This document shows positions 15,325-24,239 of a stretch of 64,000 bases of DNA, in pieces. Position 1 is the stretch's first letter. Each line of letters begins with the position of its first letter. The notes beneath the pieces were generated by a model, which was not told the DNA's origin, did no database searches, and saw nothing but the letters and a program-made list of their open reading frames with translations. Source of the stretch: Streptomyces sp. yr375 (GTDB taxonomy: Bacteria; Actinomycetota; Actinomycetes; Streptomycetales; Streptomycetaceae); NCBI RefSeq assembly GCF_900110755.1, contig NZ_FOFF01000010.1, forward strand, positions 62,001 through 126,000. The letters run 5' to 3'. The translations under genes were made by a program, and so were the position numbers.

Positions 15325-15357
15325 GACGGAGGGTCGGCTGCTGCCAAGCTCCTCCCC

Positions 15358-15762
15358 ATGTCCGCACGCGAACGAAGACTGCCCAGGCACCGCGCCTGGC
15401 CACTGACCACCACCGACATCAACGAGTGCCTCGGCACCGCCATGGCCCACGTCAGGGATCTGAGGTTCCTCACCGGGCACGACAGCGGAACCATCGTGCT
15501 GGGCGCCGCTTGGATCGCCCCGCACCCCGGCAACTACGGCGGCGGCGTCCACCCGGACATGGTCGGCGTCCGGATCGACGTCCATCCGGTCGCCGCCACC
15601 GAACGTGCCGCCACCCGCGCCGTCCTACGGGCACAGGCCCTCCCCCAACTCCTCGACTGGATCACGCAGGCGACCACCGCCGACGAGACCTGGCGCCTGA
15701 CCCCTCACCAGCACCACTGGCGACTCACCGACGGCCACCTCACCCACCACGACGAGGCATGA
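15358..15762 (+). CDS. Hypothetical protein
   Basis: A 134-residue protein I do not recognise. It begins MSARERRLPRHRAWPL and has no signal peptide or membrane segment. The middle reads TGHDSGTIVLGAAWIAPHPG and HPDMVGVRIDVHPVAATER, and the C-terminus is His/Thr rich (TPHQHHWRLTDGHLTHHDEA). Codon use is normal for the window. It follows the Ltp2 gene by 95 bp across a C-rich tract, so separate transcription is possible. No functional inference is justified. Confidence 0.55.
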   Translation: MSARERRLPRHRAWPLTTTDINECLGTAMAHVRDLRFLTGHDSGTIVLGAAWIAPHPGNYGGGVHPDMVGVRIDVHPVAATERAATRAVLRAQALPQLLDWITQATTADETWRLTPHQHHWRLTDGHLTHHDEA

Positions 15763-15965
15763 GAGGCCATTCGTGAACGGATGACGGCAACCTTTTCGAC
15801 GTCGGCGGCCACTGACGAGACGACAGCTTTGCCAAACACCACTCCAAGCACTCCAAGCACTCCAGAACGCTCCAGACGACTCAGGACTCCTCAGGTCTCC
15901 TCAGGAGTCAGGGTTTTCCGGAGCTTTTCAGGACGTGCTGCGCCCGACCGCGTAAGGATTCCTCC

Positions 15966-16970
15966 GTGGCAGCCTCTTCGCACCGACGTTCCCATCGCCC
16001 CGACCGCCGTCCCGACCGGCGCACGGTCCGCGTCCCCGCCGTCGCCGTGACGGCCGTGGCCGCCGTCGCGCTCGCCGTGTCCCTGGTCGTGGCCTTCCGC
16101 CCCGGCGGCGGGGACGACGACGGCGCGCGCACGCTCAAGCCGGTGGCCGGCGCGCAGGCGACCGGGTCACCGACAGCGAGGCCTACGTCATCGGCATCGG
16201 CATCGCCGACGCCGACGTCGGGCTCCCCGACCCCAAACCCGTCCGCGCCCCCGTCCGCACGCCCCTCGGCCAAGCCCGCCAAGCCCTCCGTATCTGCCGC
16301 GCCCGGCGCACCCGGCGTACCTGCGGCCCGGGCGGCGTCCCGTACGGTGCCGTCCGCCGGGCGGATCCAGCCCGGGACCGACTACCAGGGCATCGCCACT
16401 TCCTACGACGTCGGCGACGGCAACGGCGCCTGTTCCTACGGTCCGACCTCCGACGTCATGACGGCGGCGATGAACACCGCCGACTACGAGACGTCGAAGG
16501 CGTGCGGCGCGTATGTGCTCGTACGGGCGTCGGGCGGGGCGTCCGTGACGGTCCGGATCACCAACGAGTGCCCGGCGCCCTGCGCACCCGGCCAACTCGA
16601 CCTGAGCCGACAGGCGTTCGCGAAGATCGCGCCGCTCTCGGCGGGCCAGATCCCGATCACGTGGAGCCTGCTGAGCCCGGCGACGTCCGACACGATCTCG
16701 ATCCGCTACAAGACCGGTTCCACCCAGTACTGGTGCGGCGTCCAGGCGATCGGCCACCGCAACCCGCTGGCCCGCCTGGAGGTCCGCGCGAACGGCTCGT
16801 GGGTCGCGCTGCCCCGCACCGAGTACAACTACTTCCTCTCCGAGCAGGGCAGCGGATGCGGCGGCGAGCTCAGGCTCACCGACATCTACGGGGAGCAACT
16901 GACCATCGCCGGAATCGCCGTACGCCCGGACGTGGTGCAGTCGACCGGGGTCCAGTTCGCCCGGCACTGA
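15966..16970 (+). CDS. Membrane-anchored or secreted expansin-like protein
   Basis: A 334-residue protein. A basic N-terminus and one hydrophobic segment (VAVTAVAAVALAVSLVVAF) are followed by an ~85-residue Pro/Ser/Thr/Ala linker. The rest is a bacterial expansin pair: a double-psi beta-barrel (GIATSYDVGDGNGACSYGP, ITNECPAPCAPGQLDLSRQA with the conserved Asp) and a CBM63-like domain (ISIRYKTGSTQYWCGVQAIG). EXLX1-type expansins loosen plant cell walls without hydrolysis and bind cellulose. GTG start with AAGGA upstream. Several Cys suggest disulphides outside the cell. Confidence 0.88.
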   Translation: MAASSHRRSHRPDRRPDRRTVRVPAVAVTAVAAVALAVSLVVAFRPGGGDDDGARTLKPVAGAQATGSPTARPTSSASASPTPTSGSPTPNPSAPPSARPSAKPAKPSVSAAPGAPGVPAARAASRTVPSAGRIQPGTDYQGIATSYDVGDGNGACSYGPTSDVMTAAMNTADYETSKACGAYVLVRASGGASVTVRITNECPAPCAPGQLDLSRQAFAKIAPLSAGQIPITWSLLSPATSDTISIRYKTGSTQYWCGVQAIGHRNPLARLEVRANGSWVALPRTEYNYFLSEQGSGCGGELRLTDIYGEQLTIAGIAVRPDVVQSTGVQFARH

Positions 16971-17000
16971 TGCCGTTGTGCGACCGCGCATACTCGCTGC

Positions 17001-17678
17001 ATGGCTACGGATCTCCACGAACTGCTGAGGACGCTACGGGTATGGGCCCCGGAGGTGACGGAACTGCCGTCCTTCGACCCGGAGTCGACCCCCGACGACC
17101 CCCTGCCCCTCTTCACGGAGTGGTTCGCGGAGGCGGTCGCGGCCGGGCAGACCGAGCCGCACACGATGACGCTGGCCACCTCGGACGAGGACGGCATGCC
17201 CGACGCCCGCATCGTGATGCTGCACGGCGCCGACCCGGACGGCTGGTCCTTCGCGACCCACGCGACCAGCCGCAAGGGCCGCCACCTCGCCGCCCGCCCC
17301 TACGCCGCGCTCACGTTCTACTGGCCGGTGCACGGCCGCCAGATCCGCGTCCGGGGCCCGGTCACGGTGGCCCCGGCCGAGGCCGCGCAGACCGACCTGC
17401 GCGTCCGCTCGACGGGCGCACTGGCCGCCGCGCTGACCGGGCACCAGAGCGAAGTCCTGGGCTCGGTGGAGGAGTTGGCGCGCGCGTCGGAGGAAGCCTG
17501 GGAACAGGCGGCCCGAAACCCGACGACGGAGGCCGCCTCCTGGACCCTGTACCGGCTACGACCGGACACCGTGGAGTTCTTCCAGGGCGACGCCCGCCGC
17601 CGACACGTACGCCTGGCCTACCGGCGCGAACCGGGAACGGGGACAGAAAGGTGGACAAAGGAACTGCTCTGGCCGTGA
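17001..17678 (+). CDS. pdxH: Pyridoxamine 5'-phosphate oxidase
   Basis: A 225-residue FMN split-barrel enzyme that oxidises pyridoxine or pyridoxamine 5'-phosphate to PLP. Motifs: DPLPLFTEWFAEAVAAGQ, PHTMTLATSDEDGMPDARIV, FATHATSRKGRHLAARPYAA and ALTFYWPVHGRQIRVRGPV. The conserved PdxH C-terminal part is present (TLYRLRPDTVEFFQGDARRR, then RWTKELLWP), which separates it from other split-barrel flavoproteins. Length is normal. It is 30 bp downstream of the expansin gene but unrelated in function; a PdxH paralogue active on other substrates is the main alternative. Confidence 0.88.
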   Translation: MATDLHELLRTLRVWAPEVTELPSFDPESTPDDPLPLFTEWFAEAVAAGQTEPHTMTLATSDEDGMPDARIVMLHGADPDGWSFATHATSRKGRHLAARPYAALTFYWPVHGRQIRVRGPVTVAPAEAAQTDLRVRSTGALAAALTGHQSEVLGSVEELARASEEAWEQAARNPTTEAASWTLYRLRPDTVEFFQGDARRRHVRLAYRREPGTGTERWTKELLWP

Positions 17679-17763
17679 CGCGGTCCCGACTTTCACACAC
17701 GCGGGCCGCGCGGGCCGCGCGAGCACGAGCACGAGCACTCACGCTCGATCACGTAGAGCTTGG

Positions 17764-18276
17764 TCACCCCGCGTGTCCATCACGGAGATACCCGCAGGCC
17801 CCCGCGCGCGGCAGCACCGCCCACATGCGCGTGCCGCCGCCCGGTTCGCGGCCGGCGCCGATGCCCCAGTCCCCGTGGCAGGCTCGGACCACGTGGTCCA
17901 GCACACCCAAGGACACCCGTCGGGACAGGTCGCAGACGGCGCCCAGGCGAACGTGGGCGTGGCGGGGGTGGCCGTCGTAGAGGGTGACGCGGAGGGCTTC
18001 GTCGCGGTAGCGGAGCGACACGTACACGGTGGCCGTGGGGGAGAAACGGCAGGCGCAGGCGGCCAGTTCGCTCACCACCTGCACGGTCGCGTCGGCCGCG
18101 TCGGCGAGGCCGTGCGCGTCCAGGATCGTCCGGGTCGCCGCCCGCGCGATGCCGGGACTTCGCGGAACGGCGGGCATCGTGAAGCTGAAGGAGAGTGCCT
18201 CCGGCCGGGCGAGGACGAACGGGGCGTCGGCGGGGGCGAGGGTCGGCGACTGGCACACCCCGGTGTCGAGATACAC
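17764..18276 (-). CDS. Degenerate HATPase anti-sigma-like protein
   Basis: A 170-residue RsbW/HATPase_c_2-like protein. The N-box, normally VSELVTNAVRH, reads VSELAACACRF, so the ATP/Mg-binding Asn is missing, and the G-boxes are weak (GIGAGREPGGGTRMW). ATP binding may thus be lost. Divergent from an XRE/DUF5753 regulator and a DUF397 protein. This trio is the recurring Streptomyces set typified by whiJ and abaA, where the ATPase-like member modulates the XRE regulator. GTG start with GGGAGG upstream. Confidence 0.78.
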   Translation of the reverse strand: MYLDTGVCQSPTLAPADAPFVLARPEALSFSFTMPAVPRSPGIARAATRTILDAHGLADAADATVQVVSELAACACRFSPTATVYVSLRYRDEALRVTLYDGHPRHAHVRLGAVCDLSRRVSLGVLDHVVRACHGDWGIGAGREPGGGTRMWAVLPRAGACGYLRDGHAG

Positions 18277-18450
18277 GGCACCTCCCTTGACTGGTACGGC
18301 TGGTACGGAGGGAACCCACCCGGTGGCCTGTCTCCCCGACGCGAGCTCGCCCCTCCCGGGGGAGGAGATGACGGGCGGGCACGCGTGATGCGCTTCCGGG
18401 ACGGTTGTTACGGCTCAGTGGTCGAGCCATGACTGACCGTAGAGGAAACC

Positions 18451-18498
18451 GGTGGATCGTTGCCACCTTTTCGTCGATATTTCCACCGATCGAGGTGG
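18451..18498. promoter_or_regulatory. Two GGTGG/CCACC inverted repeats upstream of the XRE gene
   Basis: GGTGG-N7-CCACC (18451-18467) and CCACC-N6-GGTGG (18483-18498) sit in the divergent region between the HATPase-like and XRE genes. They are candidate sites for the XRE regulator. Confidence 0.4.
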
Positions 18499-18554
18499 AC
18501 CCGATCCAGCTCGAACGGGCAGACTGACGCCGCGACCATCGGAGGAAGTGACCT

Positions 18555-19406
18555 ATGCCGCCAAGGGCAACACCCAGCGAACGCCAGAAGCGACTGGGCG
18601 CCGAACTGCGAAAGATGCGCCTCGCGGCGCAGGTACCGACGGAGTACGCCGCAGGACTGCTCGGCATCGACCGGACGAAGATCTCCAACATCGAGTCCGG
18701 TGTCCGCGTCATCACCCCCGACCGCCTGCGGACCCTCGCCTGCAACTACGACTGCCACGACCAGGCGTATGTCGACGCACTCGCCGACATGGCAACCGGC
18801 CGCACGCGCGACTGGTGGGACGCCTACCGAGGTCAAGTCCCCGCAGCGCTCATGGACATCGCCGAGTTGGAATGGCATGCCAAGCGGGTGCGGGCGGGTC
18901 TGGCCATGCACGTACCGGGCCTGCTCCAGACCGATGCCTACGCCCGCACCCTCTTCGCCGCCGCCCTGCCTCCCCTGTCGAAGGCCGAGGTCGAACTGCG
19001 CGTGGCCCTGCGCCTCCAACGCCAGCAGGTGCTGCACCGCGAGAACCCCGTCGGTTACGTCGGCTACGTCCACGAAGCGGCCCTGCACGTCGAGTTCGGC
19101 GGCGTGAAGGTGATGCGGGCCCAACTCGACCGCCTCTGCGAGCTGTCCGAGCAGGAGAACATCGACGTACGGGTGATTCCCTTCCGGGCCGGCGCCTTCC
19201 CCGGCGCCGGGCAGGCCGTCATCTACGCCGAAGGTCCCGTGCCCCAACTCGACACCGTGGAACTCGACTCGGCACACGGTCCCGAGTTCCTGCACGGCCA
19301 GTCCCAACTCGACAAGTACCGTGCGCACCTGGACTGGATGGAGACGGCATCATTGCCGTCGGCCGACTCGCGCGACTTCATCCACGCCATCGCCAGCCGC
19401 CTTTGA
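18555..19406 (+). CDS. WhiJ-like XRE regulator with DUF5753
   Basis: A 283-residue DNA-binding protein. Residues ~10-65 are an XRE helix-turn-helix (LGAELRKMRLAAQVPTEYAA, GIDRTKISNIESG). The remaining ~190 residues are DUF5753, recognised by MHVPGLLQTDAYARTLF, VGYVHEAALHV and ENIDVRVIPFRAGAFPGAGQ. Such proteins control development and antibiotic production in Streptomyces together with a small DUF397 protein and an HATPase-like protein, both present here. ATG follows GGAGGAAGTG. An inverted-repeat region upstream may be its own site. Confidence 0.9.
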   Translation: MPPRATPSERQKRLGAELRKMRLAAQVPTEYAAGLLGIDRTKISNIESGVRVITPDRLRTLACNYDCHDQAYVDALADMATGRTRDWWDAYRGQVPAALMDIAELEWHAKRVRAGLAMHVPGLLQTDAYARTLFAAALPPLSKAEVELRVALRLQRQQVLHRENPVGYVGYVHEAALHVEFGGVKVMRAQLDRLCELSEQENIDVRVIPFRAGAFPGAGQAVIYAEGPVPQLDTVELDSAHGPEFLHGQSQLDKYRAHLDWMETASLPSADSRDFIHAIASRL

Positions 19407-19417
19407 GGAGCATCACG

Positions 19418-19609
19418 ATGAGCCAGATCACCTGGGAAGACCCCTACTGCGCCGAGGGTGCGAACTGCTTCCGCATAGGCACCGACCCCTCCGGCAACGC
19501 CTACATCGCCGTCGCCGGACAGGAAGACACCCCCCTCACCGACACCCACGACGCCCTCCGCGCCCTCATCCTCGAAATCAAGGCAGGCAAGGCCGACCAC
19601 CTCCTGTAG
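19418..19609 (+). CDS. DUF397 protein (BldB/WhiJ-associated)
   Basis: A 63-residue protein with the DUF397 pattern: an N-terminal Trp strand (SQITWEDPYCAEGANCFRIG), an acidic core (NAYIAVAGQEDTPL) and a final FxxFL-like helix region (LRALILEIKAGKADHLL). It starts 11 bp after the XRE gene with GAGGAG in front, so the pair is co-translated. DUF397 proteins act as small partners or antagonists of the adjacent XRE/DUF5753 regulator. Confidence 0.88.
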   Translation: MSQITWEDPYCAEGANCFRIGTDPSGNAYIAVAGQEDTPLTDTHDALRALILEIKAGKADHLL

Positions 19610-19765
19610 CCGCCCGCCTGACCGTCCCGCCCTCGCCCGCAGCCACCGCAGCGCGCTGCGGGTGTCGGCGCTCGTGCGCAGTAACACGTACGCTCCCGAC
19701 GCAACACACCGCCGGGCGAGACCGGCGCGGCCGACGACGTACGAACCCGGGCGAAGGAACTCACT

Positions 19766-20167
19766 TCAGGCCTTCGGCCTGAACACCGGCACGCCCTCCC
19801 GGAACGTGACCTCCAGCTCCAGCCCCGCCCGCAGCCCCTGCACCTGCACCTGCCCCTCGCCCACCACCTCCGTGGACATCCGTGGGCCCTCCGCCAGGTC
19901 CACGACCGCCGCGATGTACGGGGTTCGCGCCGCGAACGGTGGCAGGTCGTTGTGGTGGACTGCGGACCAGGTGTAGAGCGTGGCCCGGCCGCTGGCGTCC
20001 TGCCAGGTCACGTCCTCGCTCCAGCAGTGCGGGCAGAACTCCCGGGGGTAGTGGTGGGCCCGCCCGCACGCGCCGCAGCGCCGGATCAGCAGGCGGCCCT
20101 CGGCTGCCGCGTCCCAGTACGTACGAGTGAAGGCGTCGATCTCGGGAACGTCGAAACGGGCGTCCAT
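19766..20167 (-). CDS. Orphan DUF35 Zn-ribbon/OB-fold protein
   Basis: A 133-residue DUF35 protein. An N-terminal helix (IDAFTRTYWDAAAEGRLLIR) leads to a zinc ribbon (CGACGRAHHYPREFCPHC) and an OB-fold (ATLYTWSAVHHNDLPPF, YIAAVVDLAEGPRMSTEV). It stands alone, but its start codon is 4 bp from a perfect CTGACG-GTA-CGTCAG palindrome, placing it in the catabolic regulon. The Ltp2-type protein at 14072 lacks an adjacent DUF35, so this is its likely partner. No Shine-Dalgarno precedes the ATG, so the message may be leaderless. Confidence 0.88.
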   Translation of the reverse strand: MDARFDVPEIDAFTRTYWDAAAEGRLLIRRCGACGRAHHYPREFCPHCWSEDVTWQDASGRATLYTWSAVHHNDLPPFAARTPYIAAVVDLAEGPRMSTEVVGEGQVQVQGLRAGLELEVTFREGVPVFRPKA

Positions 20168-20171
20168 GAAA

Positions 20172-20186
20172 CTGACGGTACGTCAG
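20172..20186. promoter_or_regulatory. Operator CTGACG-GTA-CGTCAG overlapping a -10 box
   Basis: Perfect palindrome arms. On the minus strand it contains TACCGT 7 nt before the DUF35 start codon, the same geometry as the 14053 site. Confidence 0.75.
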
Positions 20187-20350
20187 GCAGGCTGCCCCGG
20201 GAAGGGGCGAGGGGGTCTTCCCCGTACGGTCACAACCACGCGTCCTACGTCACAATCTCCCCCCACCTCTCCCCCACACGTGATCGATCCGCAACCAATT
20301 CCCCTCTTGACCGAGACCCATCAACCGCGCACGTGATTACGCTCGCGCTC

Positions 20351-21565
20351 ATGGAAGACTCCGCACCCCGCCCGGCCCCCCAGGCGATCACCACCGCGAA
20401 CCCGGCCGACCGCCCCGTCTACGTCATCGGCGGCGGCCCCGGCGGGCTGGCCACCGCGTACGCGCTGCGTGCCCAGGGCATACGTGCCGTCGTCGTGGAG
20501 AAGGCCGACGGGGTCGGCGCGTCCTGGCGGCGCCACTACGACCGGCTGCATCTGCACACCACCCGCCGCCTCTCCGCCCTCCCCGGGCTGAAGATGCCGC
20601 GCAGGTTCGGGCGGTGGGTGGCCCGCGAGGACGTGGTGCGGTACCTGGAGAAGTACGCCGAGGTCCACGAGCTGGAGATCGTCACCGGCGTCGAGGTCAC
20701 GCGCGTGGAGCGCACCCCGGACGGCACCGGCTGGCTGCTGCGCGCGACCGGCGGGCGCGAGCTGGTCGGCGCGGCGGTCGTCGTCGCCACCGGCTACAAC
20801 CACACCCCGCACCTGCCCGACTGGCCCGGCCGTGCGACGTTCACCGGCGACCTCACGCACGCGTCCGGCTACCGCAGCGGCAAGGACTACGCCGGCCGGG
20901 ACGTCCTCGTCGTCGGCGTCGGCAACACCGGCGCCGAGATCGCCGTCGACCTGGTGGAGAGCGGCGCGGCGCGGGTACGGCTGTCCGTGCGCACCGCCCC
21001 GCACATCGTGCGCCGCTCGACGGCCGGCTGGGCCGCGCAGTACACGGCGATCCTCGTACGACGGCTGCCGGTCCGCCTCGTCGACCGGCTCGCGCGGCCG
21101 ATGGCCAGGCTCAGCGTGCCGGACCTGTCGGCGCACGGCCTGCCCCGCCCCGACACCGGCCTCTACTCCCGCGTCAAGGACGGCGCCATCCCGGTCCAGG
21201 ACGTCGGCCTGATCGACGCCGTCCGCAAGGGCCAGGTGGAGATCGTGGCCGCCGTGGCGGAATTCGCGGACGCCAGCGAAAACAGCGTCAAGGACGGCGG
21301 CACGGTCCTCCTCGCCGACGGCAGTCGGATCTCGCCGGACGCCGTCGTCGCCGCCACCGGATACGTCCGCGCGCTGGAGGGCCTGGTCGGCCACCTCGGC
21401 GTACTCGACGAGCGCGGCAGACCCGTGGCGCACGGCGCCCGCCCCCCTAAGGACACCCCCGGCCTGTACTTCACCGGCTTCACCACCCCCATCAGCGGCA
21501 CGCTCCGCGAGCTGGCGATCGACGCGGAGCGCATCGCGAAGGCCGTCCGCCGCCAACTCCGCTAG
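20351..21565 (+). CDS. Flavin-containing monooxygenase (FMO/BVMO-like)
   Basis: A 404-residue FAD/NADPH monooxygenase. FAD Rossmann motif VYVIGGGPGGLATAY (near residue 25), FMO identifying sequence FTGDLTHASGY, second Rossmann VLVVGVGNTGAEIA for NADPH, and a late ATGY segment (AVVAATGYVRALEG). Such enzymes hydroxylate N or S atoms or insert oxygen into ketones. The ATG chosen has no clear ribosome site; a GTG at 20333 is an alternative. It carries no CTGACR palindrome of its own: the nearest one faces the opposite gene and lies about 165 bp away. Membership in the regulon is therefore unproven. Confidence 0.82.
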   Translation: MEDSAPRPAPQAITTANPADRPVYVIGGGPGGLATAYALRAQGIRAVVVEKADGVGASWRRHYDRLHLHTTRRLSALPGLKMPRRFGRWVAREDVVRYLEKYAEVHELEIVTGVEVTRVERTPDGTGWLLRATGGRELVGAAVVVATGYNHTPHLPDWPGRATFTGDLTHASGYRSGKDYAGRDVLVVGVGNTGAEIAVDLVESGAARVRLSVRTAPHIVRRSTAGWAAQYTAILVRRLPVRLVDRLARPMARLSVPDLSAHGLPRPDTGLYSRVKDGAIPVQDVGLIDAVRKGQVEIVAAVAEFADASENSVKDGGTVLLADGSRISPDAVVAATGYVRALEGLVGHLGVLDERGRPVAHGARPPKDTPGLYFTGFTTPISGTLRELAIDAERIAKAVRRQLR

Positions 21566-21635
21566 ATGTGGCCCTCCCTCAGAAACTGACCCCTCAGGGA
21601 CGGCCCCTCAGGGATTGCCCCTCAGGGACGGCCCC

Positions 21636-22516
21636 TCAGGGTCCGGCTGAGCCAAGAGCCGAACTGCTCTCGGCCGCCGCGCGCAGTTCGTCCACTCCGG
21701 CTCTGTCCGTTGCCTTGACGGACCCCGAGAGGCGGTGCACGACCACCCAGCGGCCGTCGGACACCGCTCCCGCGAAGATCCGGGATTTTCGGGTGGCGCC
21801 GTTGTGGTAGGTCAACGGCCGTTCCCCGTCCCCGACCCGGCGCCAGGTGAGCGCGGGCTCGCCGAGGGTCTTGTCGACGACGAGCCCGGTGAGCAGGCGC
21901 GCGGCCGTACGCGTGGTGGCCCACATGCCACCGGCGGGCAGGATCGCGCCGGTCAGGTCCCATGGCTTCGAGGGGCGGCCGAGCCGGCTCGACGCCAACA
22001 GGCGCTGGTCCATGGGCGGTACGGCCGTCACCGCGCGCGCGGTCAGGCCGAGCGGCGCGAGTACGTGATCGACGACCAGTTCCTCGTAGCTCCCGCCGGC
22101 GGCTGCTGTCAGCGCCGCGCCGAGCACGGCGTACCCGAGGTTCGAGTACTCCTCACGCTCGCCCGGTCTCGCGGTGACCAGGCTGTCGAGCCGGCCCACC
22201 AACTCGTCGAGCCGGGCCCGCGTGAAGTCCCGGTACGGGTTGAACAGGCCCGAGTCGGGAGGCAGTCGCGGCAGGCCGAAGGTGTGGTCGGCCAGGTGCC
22301 GGAGAGTGACACCGGTGCCCGCCGCCGCGCTCAGCCACCGCTCGACCGGGTCGTCGAGGGACACGACGCGACGCGCGGCGAGCACCTCGAGGACGGTTCC
22401 GGTCAGGACCTTGGTGAAGGAGCCCAACTCGACGTACGCGTCGGGATCATGCCCGCCGGTCACCCGGGGAACGTCGAGGTGACTGCCGATGACACAGGTG
22501 GGGGGGGAGGTCTCAC
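21636..22516 (-). CDS. Serine hydrolase, beta-lactamase class C fold; 5' end possibly frameshifted
   Basis: About 290 residues of a class C beta-lactamase/DD-peptidase-like esterase. The catalytic triad motifs are GSFTKVLTG (S-x-x-K), EYSNLGYAVLG (Y-x-N) and LTYHNGAT (H-x-G). No in-frame start with a ribosome site is visible. A GTG at 22514-22516 lies 15 nt after the upstream stop with GAAAGG before it, but it is out of frame by one across a run of eight C (22500-22507). One extra C would join it to the reading frame. Either the sequence has a homopolymer error or the gene is phase-shifted. It closes the DUF5819-HTTM operon. Confidence 0.7.
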
Positions 22517-22530
22517 AGGGAGGGAGCCTT

Positions 22531-23598
22531 TCACTCGGCGGAAGCGGCCGCCACCGGTTCGCGGTTCTGCCCCGAGGCGTCCGAGGTGCCCGAGACACCC
22601 GAGACACCTGCCGTCACGTCCGCCACGGCCTCTTCCTCCACGGCCGATTCCGCGGGGCGCGCGCCCGGATCCTTGCCTCGCGCGGCCAGCCTTCGTACGG
22701 CCTTCAGCGCGCGGGCCAGTTCGGGTGACAGGAAGACGAGGTCACAGGCGACCATCGTCAGCGCGAACCCCGTGAGCCCCATGAAGAAGCCGATGGAGAG
22801 ATGGAAACCGATGGACGCCGCGGCCGCCCACGGGCGCAGGGCCGGTACCAGGACTCCCACGGGGAAGTAGACGAGAAAGATGACCGTCGCATAGGTGCCG
22901 ACATACACCAGCAGATCATTGTTGTAGACGAATTCCGAGACGCCGGGAAACTCGAATTCGGGAACCCGCATGATGTAGAAGAGCGCGGTTCCGTCCTGCC
23001 ATGACTGGCCCTGCACCTTGTAGAGACCACTGACCATATAGACCAGGCACATCTGCGCGGCGATCGCCGCGACTCCCAGATTATGCAGTGGCACACCGGC
23101 CGCTCGAACGACCTCGGGTATGCGCCGCGTCATGCGCTTACCCAGAGGGGACCGCAAGGCGAAATGGTCGTAGCATCGCGTGAGAAGCAGCATCGGGATG
23201 ACGAGCTGCATGAGATTGTCGCCGCCGTCCATCAGAGCCGACTGACGCTGATAGAGCGACCACAGCAATATGCCGTGCACCGCCAGGACCGGACGGCCGC
23301 CGATTCCCAGCGTGACAGCCAGCGCGGCGATCAATCCGAGGTGAAAGAAAACCTCGAACGCGACCGGTGACGTGCTCCAGGCGTACACACTGGAACTTCC
23401 CGTCCCCTTCAGTTCGTCGAGGAAGAGATGATGGGGCAGCAGCGTGTCGTTTCCGGGGCCGAACAGATAGCGGCGATCCCCGTACTGGCTGACATAGAAC
23501 ATGAGGCCGACGAACCCCAGTAACGCGCGGGTTCCCGACACGCCCAGGACCGCCACGGGGCGGCCGGCCCAGGCGTCGATCTTGTTCAAGAGGTTCAC
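22531..23598 (-). CDS. HTTM-domain membrane protein
   Basis: A 355-residue polytopic protein of the HTTM type, related to the membrane part of vitamin K-dependent gamma-carboxylase. Hydrophobic segments include ALLGFVGLMFYVSQYG, FFHLGLIAALAVTLGIGG, MQLVIPMLLLTRCY, AAIAAQMCLVYMVSGLYKVQ and YATVIFLVYFPVGVL. The signature YMVSGLYKVQGQSWQDGTAL is clear. The C-terminal ~60 residues are a charged tail. GTG start overlaps the stop of the DUF5819 gene (GTGA), so the two are coupled. HTTM and DUF5819 proteins are often neighbours in Streptomyces; function unknown. Confidence 0.85.
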   Translation of the reverse strand: MNLLNKIDAWAGRPVAVLGVSGTRALLGFVGLMFYVSQYGDRRYLFGPGNDTLLPHHLFLDELKGTGSSSVYAWSTSPVAFEVFFHLGLIAALAVTLGIGGRPVLAVHGILLWSLYQRQSALMDGGDNLMQLVIPMLLLTRCYDHFALRSPLGKRMTRRIPEVVRAAGVPLHNLGVAAIAAQMCLVYMVSGLYKVQGQSWQDGTALFYIMRVPEFEFPGVSEFVYNNDLLVYVGTYATVIFLVYFPVGVLVPALRPWAAAASIGFHLSIGFFMGLTGFALTMVACDLVFLSPELARALKAVRRLAARGKDPGARPAESAVEEEAVADVTAGVSGVSGTSDASGQNREPVAAASAE

Positions 23599-24239
23599 TG
23601 CAGATCAGCAGCTTTCTTCCATGGAAAGTCGTAGACGTCGACCTTGTCGCCGGCGTCGGGGTTCTTCCGCTGCGACCACGGAGGCAGGGACCGGGCGTAC
23701 ATCCGGACCTGCACCGCCTGGAAGCCACCACCACCGCCATCGCCGCCACCGCAGGCCTGCGCCATCTGCGTCAGCGCGAACCGCGAGAGATAGTTCACCG
23801 CTTGATCGCGGGTGCGCTTCTCGTACGGCATCAGCGGAATGGGATTCTCTCCCGGCTTCTTCGCCGCCGCCTTGGGCCCCTTCGACCCCTTCGGCCCCTT
23901 CGTTTCCTTCGTTTCCCGCGAGTTCTTCGTCTCCTGCGACTCCTGCGAGTCCTTCGTCTCTTTCTGTTCGCGGAGGCGTCTCAGGAGGTCGTCGGTCGAG
24001 TTGTACTGCTGGATGCCGTTGCTTACGACCCGGCTCATGCGCGAGGGAAAGAACCTGGTGTCGTGGACGCGCTGGATCGACGGGGCTGTCACGTCGTAGT
24101 ACTTGGTGACCTTGCCGTCACCGCACCGGCCCCGCGCGATGATGCCCTGATCGACCATCACCGGATCCGGGGCGAAAAGCATCCAGTTCTGCGCGAAGTA
24201 CGGCTGGAGGTCGAGGCAAACATGCGCGGATCTGCCGAC
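23595..24239 (-). pseudogene. DUF5819 protein lacking its N-terminal membrane segment
   Basis: The frame reads DLQPYFAQNWMLFAPDP at its beginning, the hallmark of DUF5819 proteins (normally preceded by a transmembrane helix). It continues through KYYDVTAPS and a Lys/Glu/Ser-rich insert (ETKNSRETKETKGPKG) to YEKRTRDQAVNYLSRFAL and QVRMYARSLPPWSQRK. Upstream the frame stops at a TAG (24240-24242) with no start codon between it and the conserved motif. The first possible ATG (24182) lies inside the motif. The DNA just beyond, 24240-24305, is visibly AT-richer. I read this as a 5'-truncated gene whose promoter-distal partners may still be expressed. Confidence 0.65.

Noticed and set aside
15885..15909. 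Hairpin GACTCCT/AGGAGTC upstream of the expansin gene as a riboswitch or T-box
   Set aside because: A 7-bp stem amid CTCC/CTCAGG repeats with no conserved riboswitch core; repeats alone explain it.
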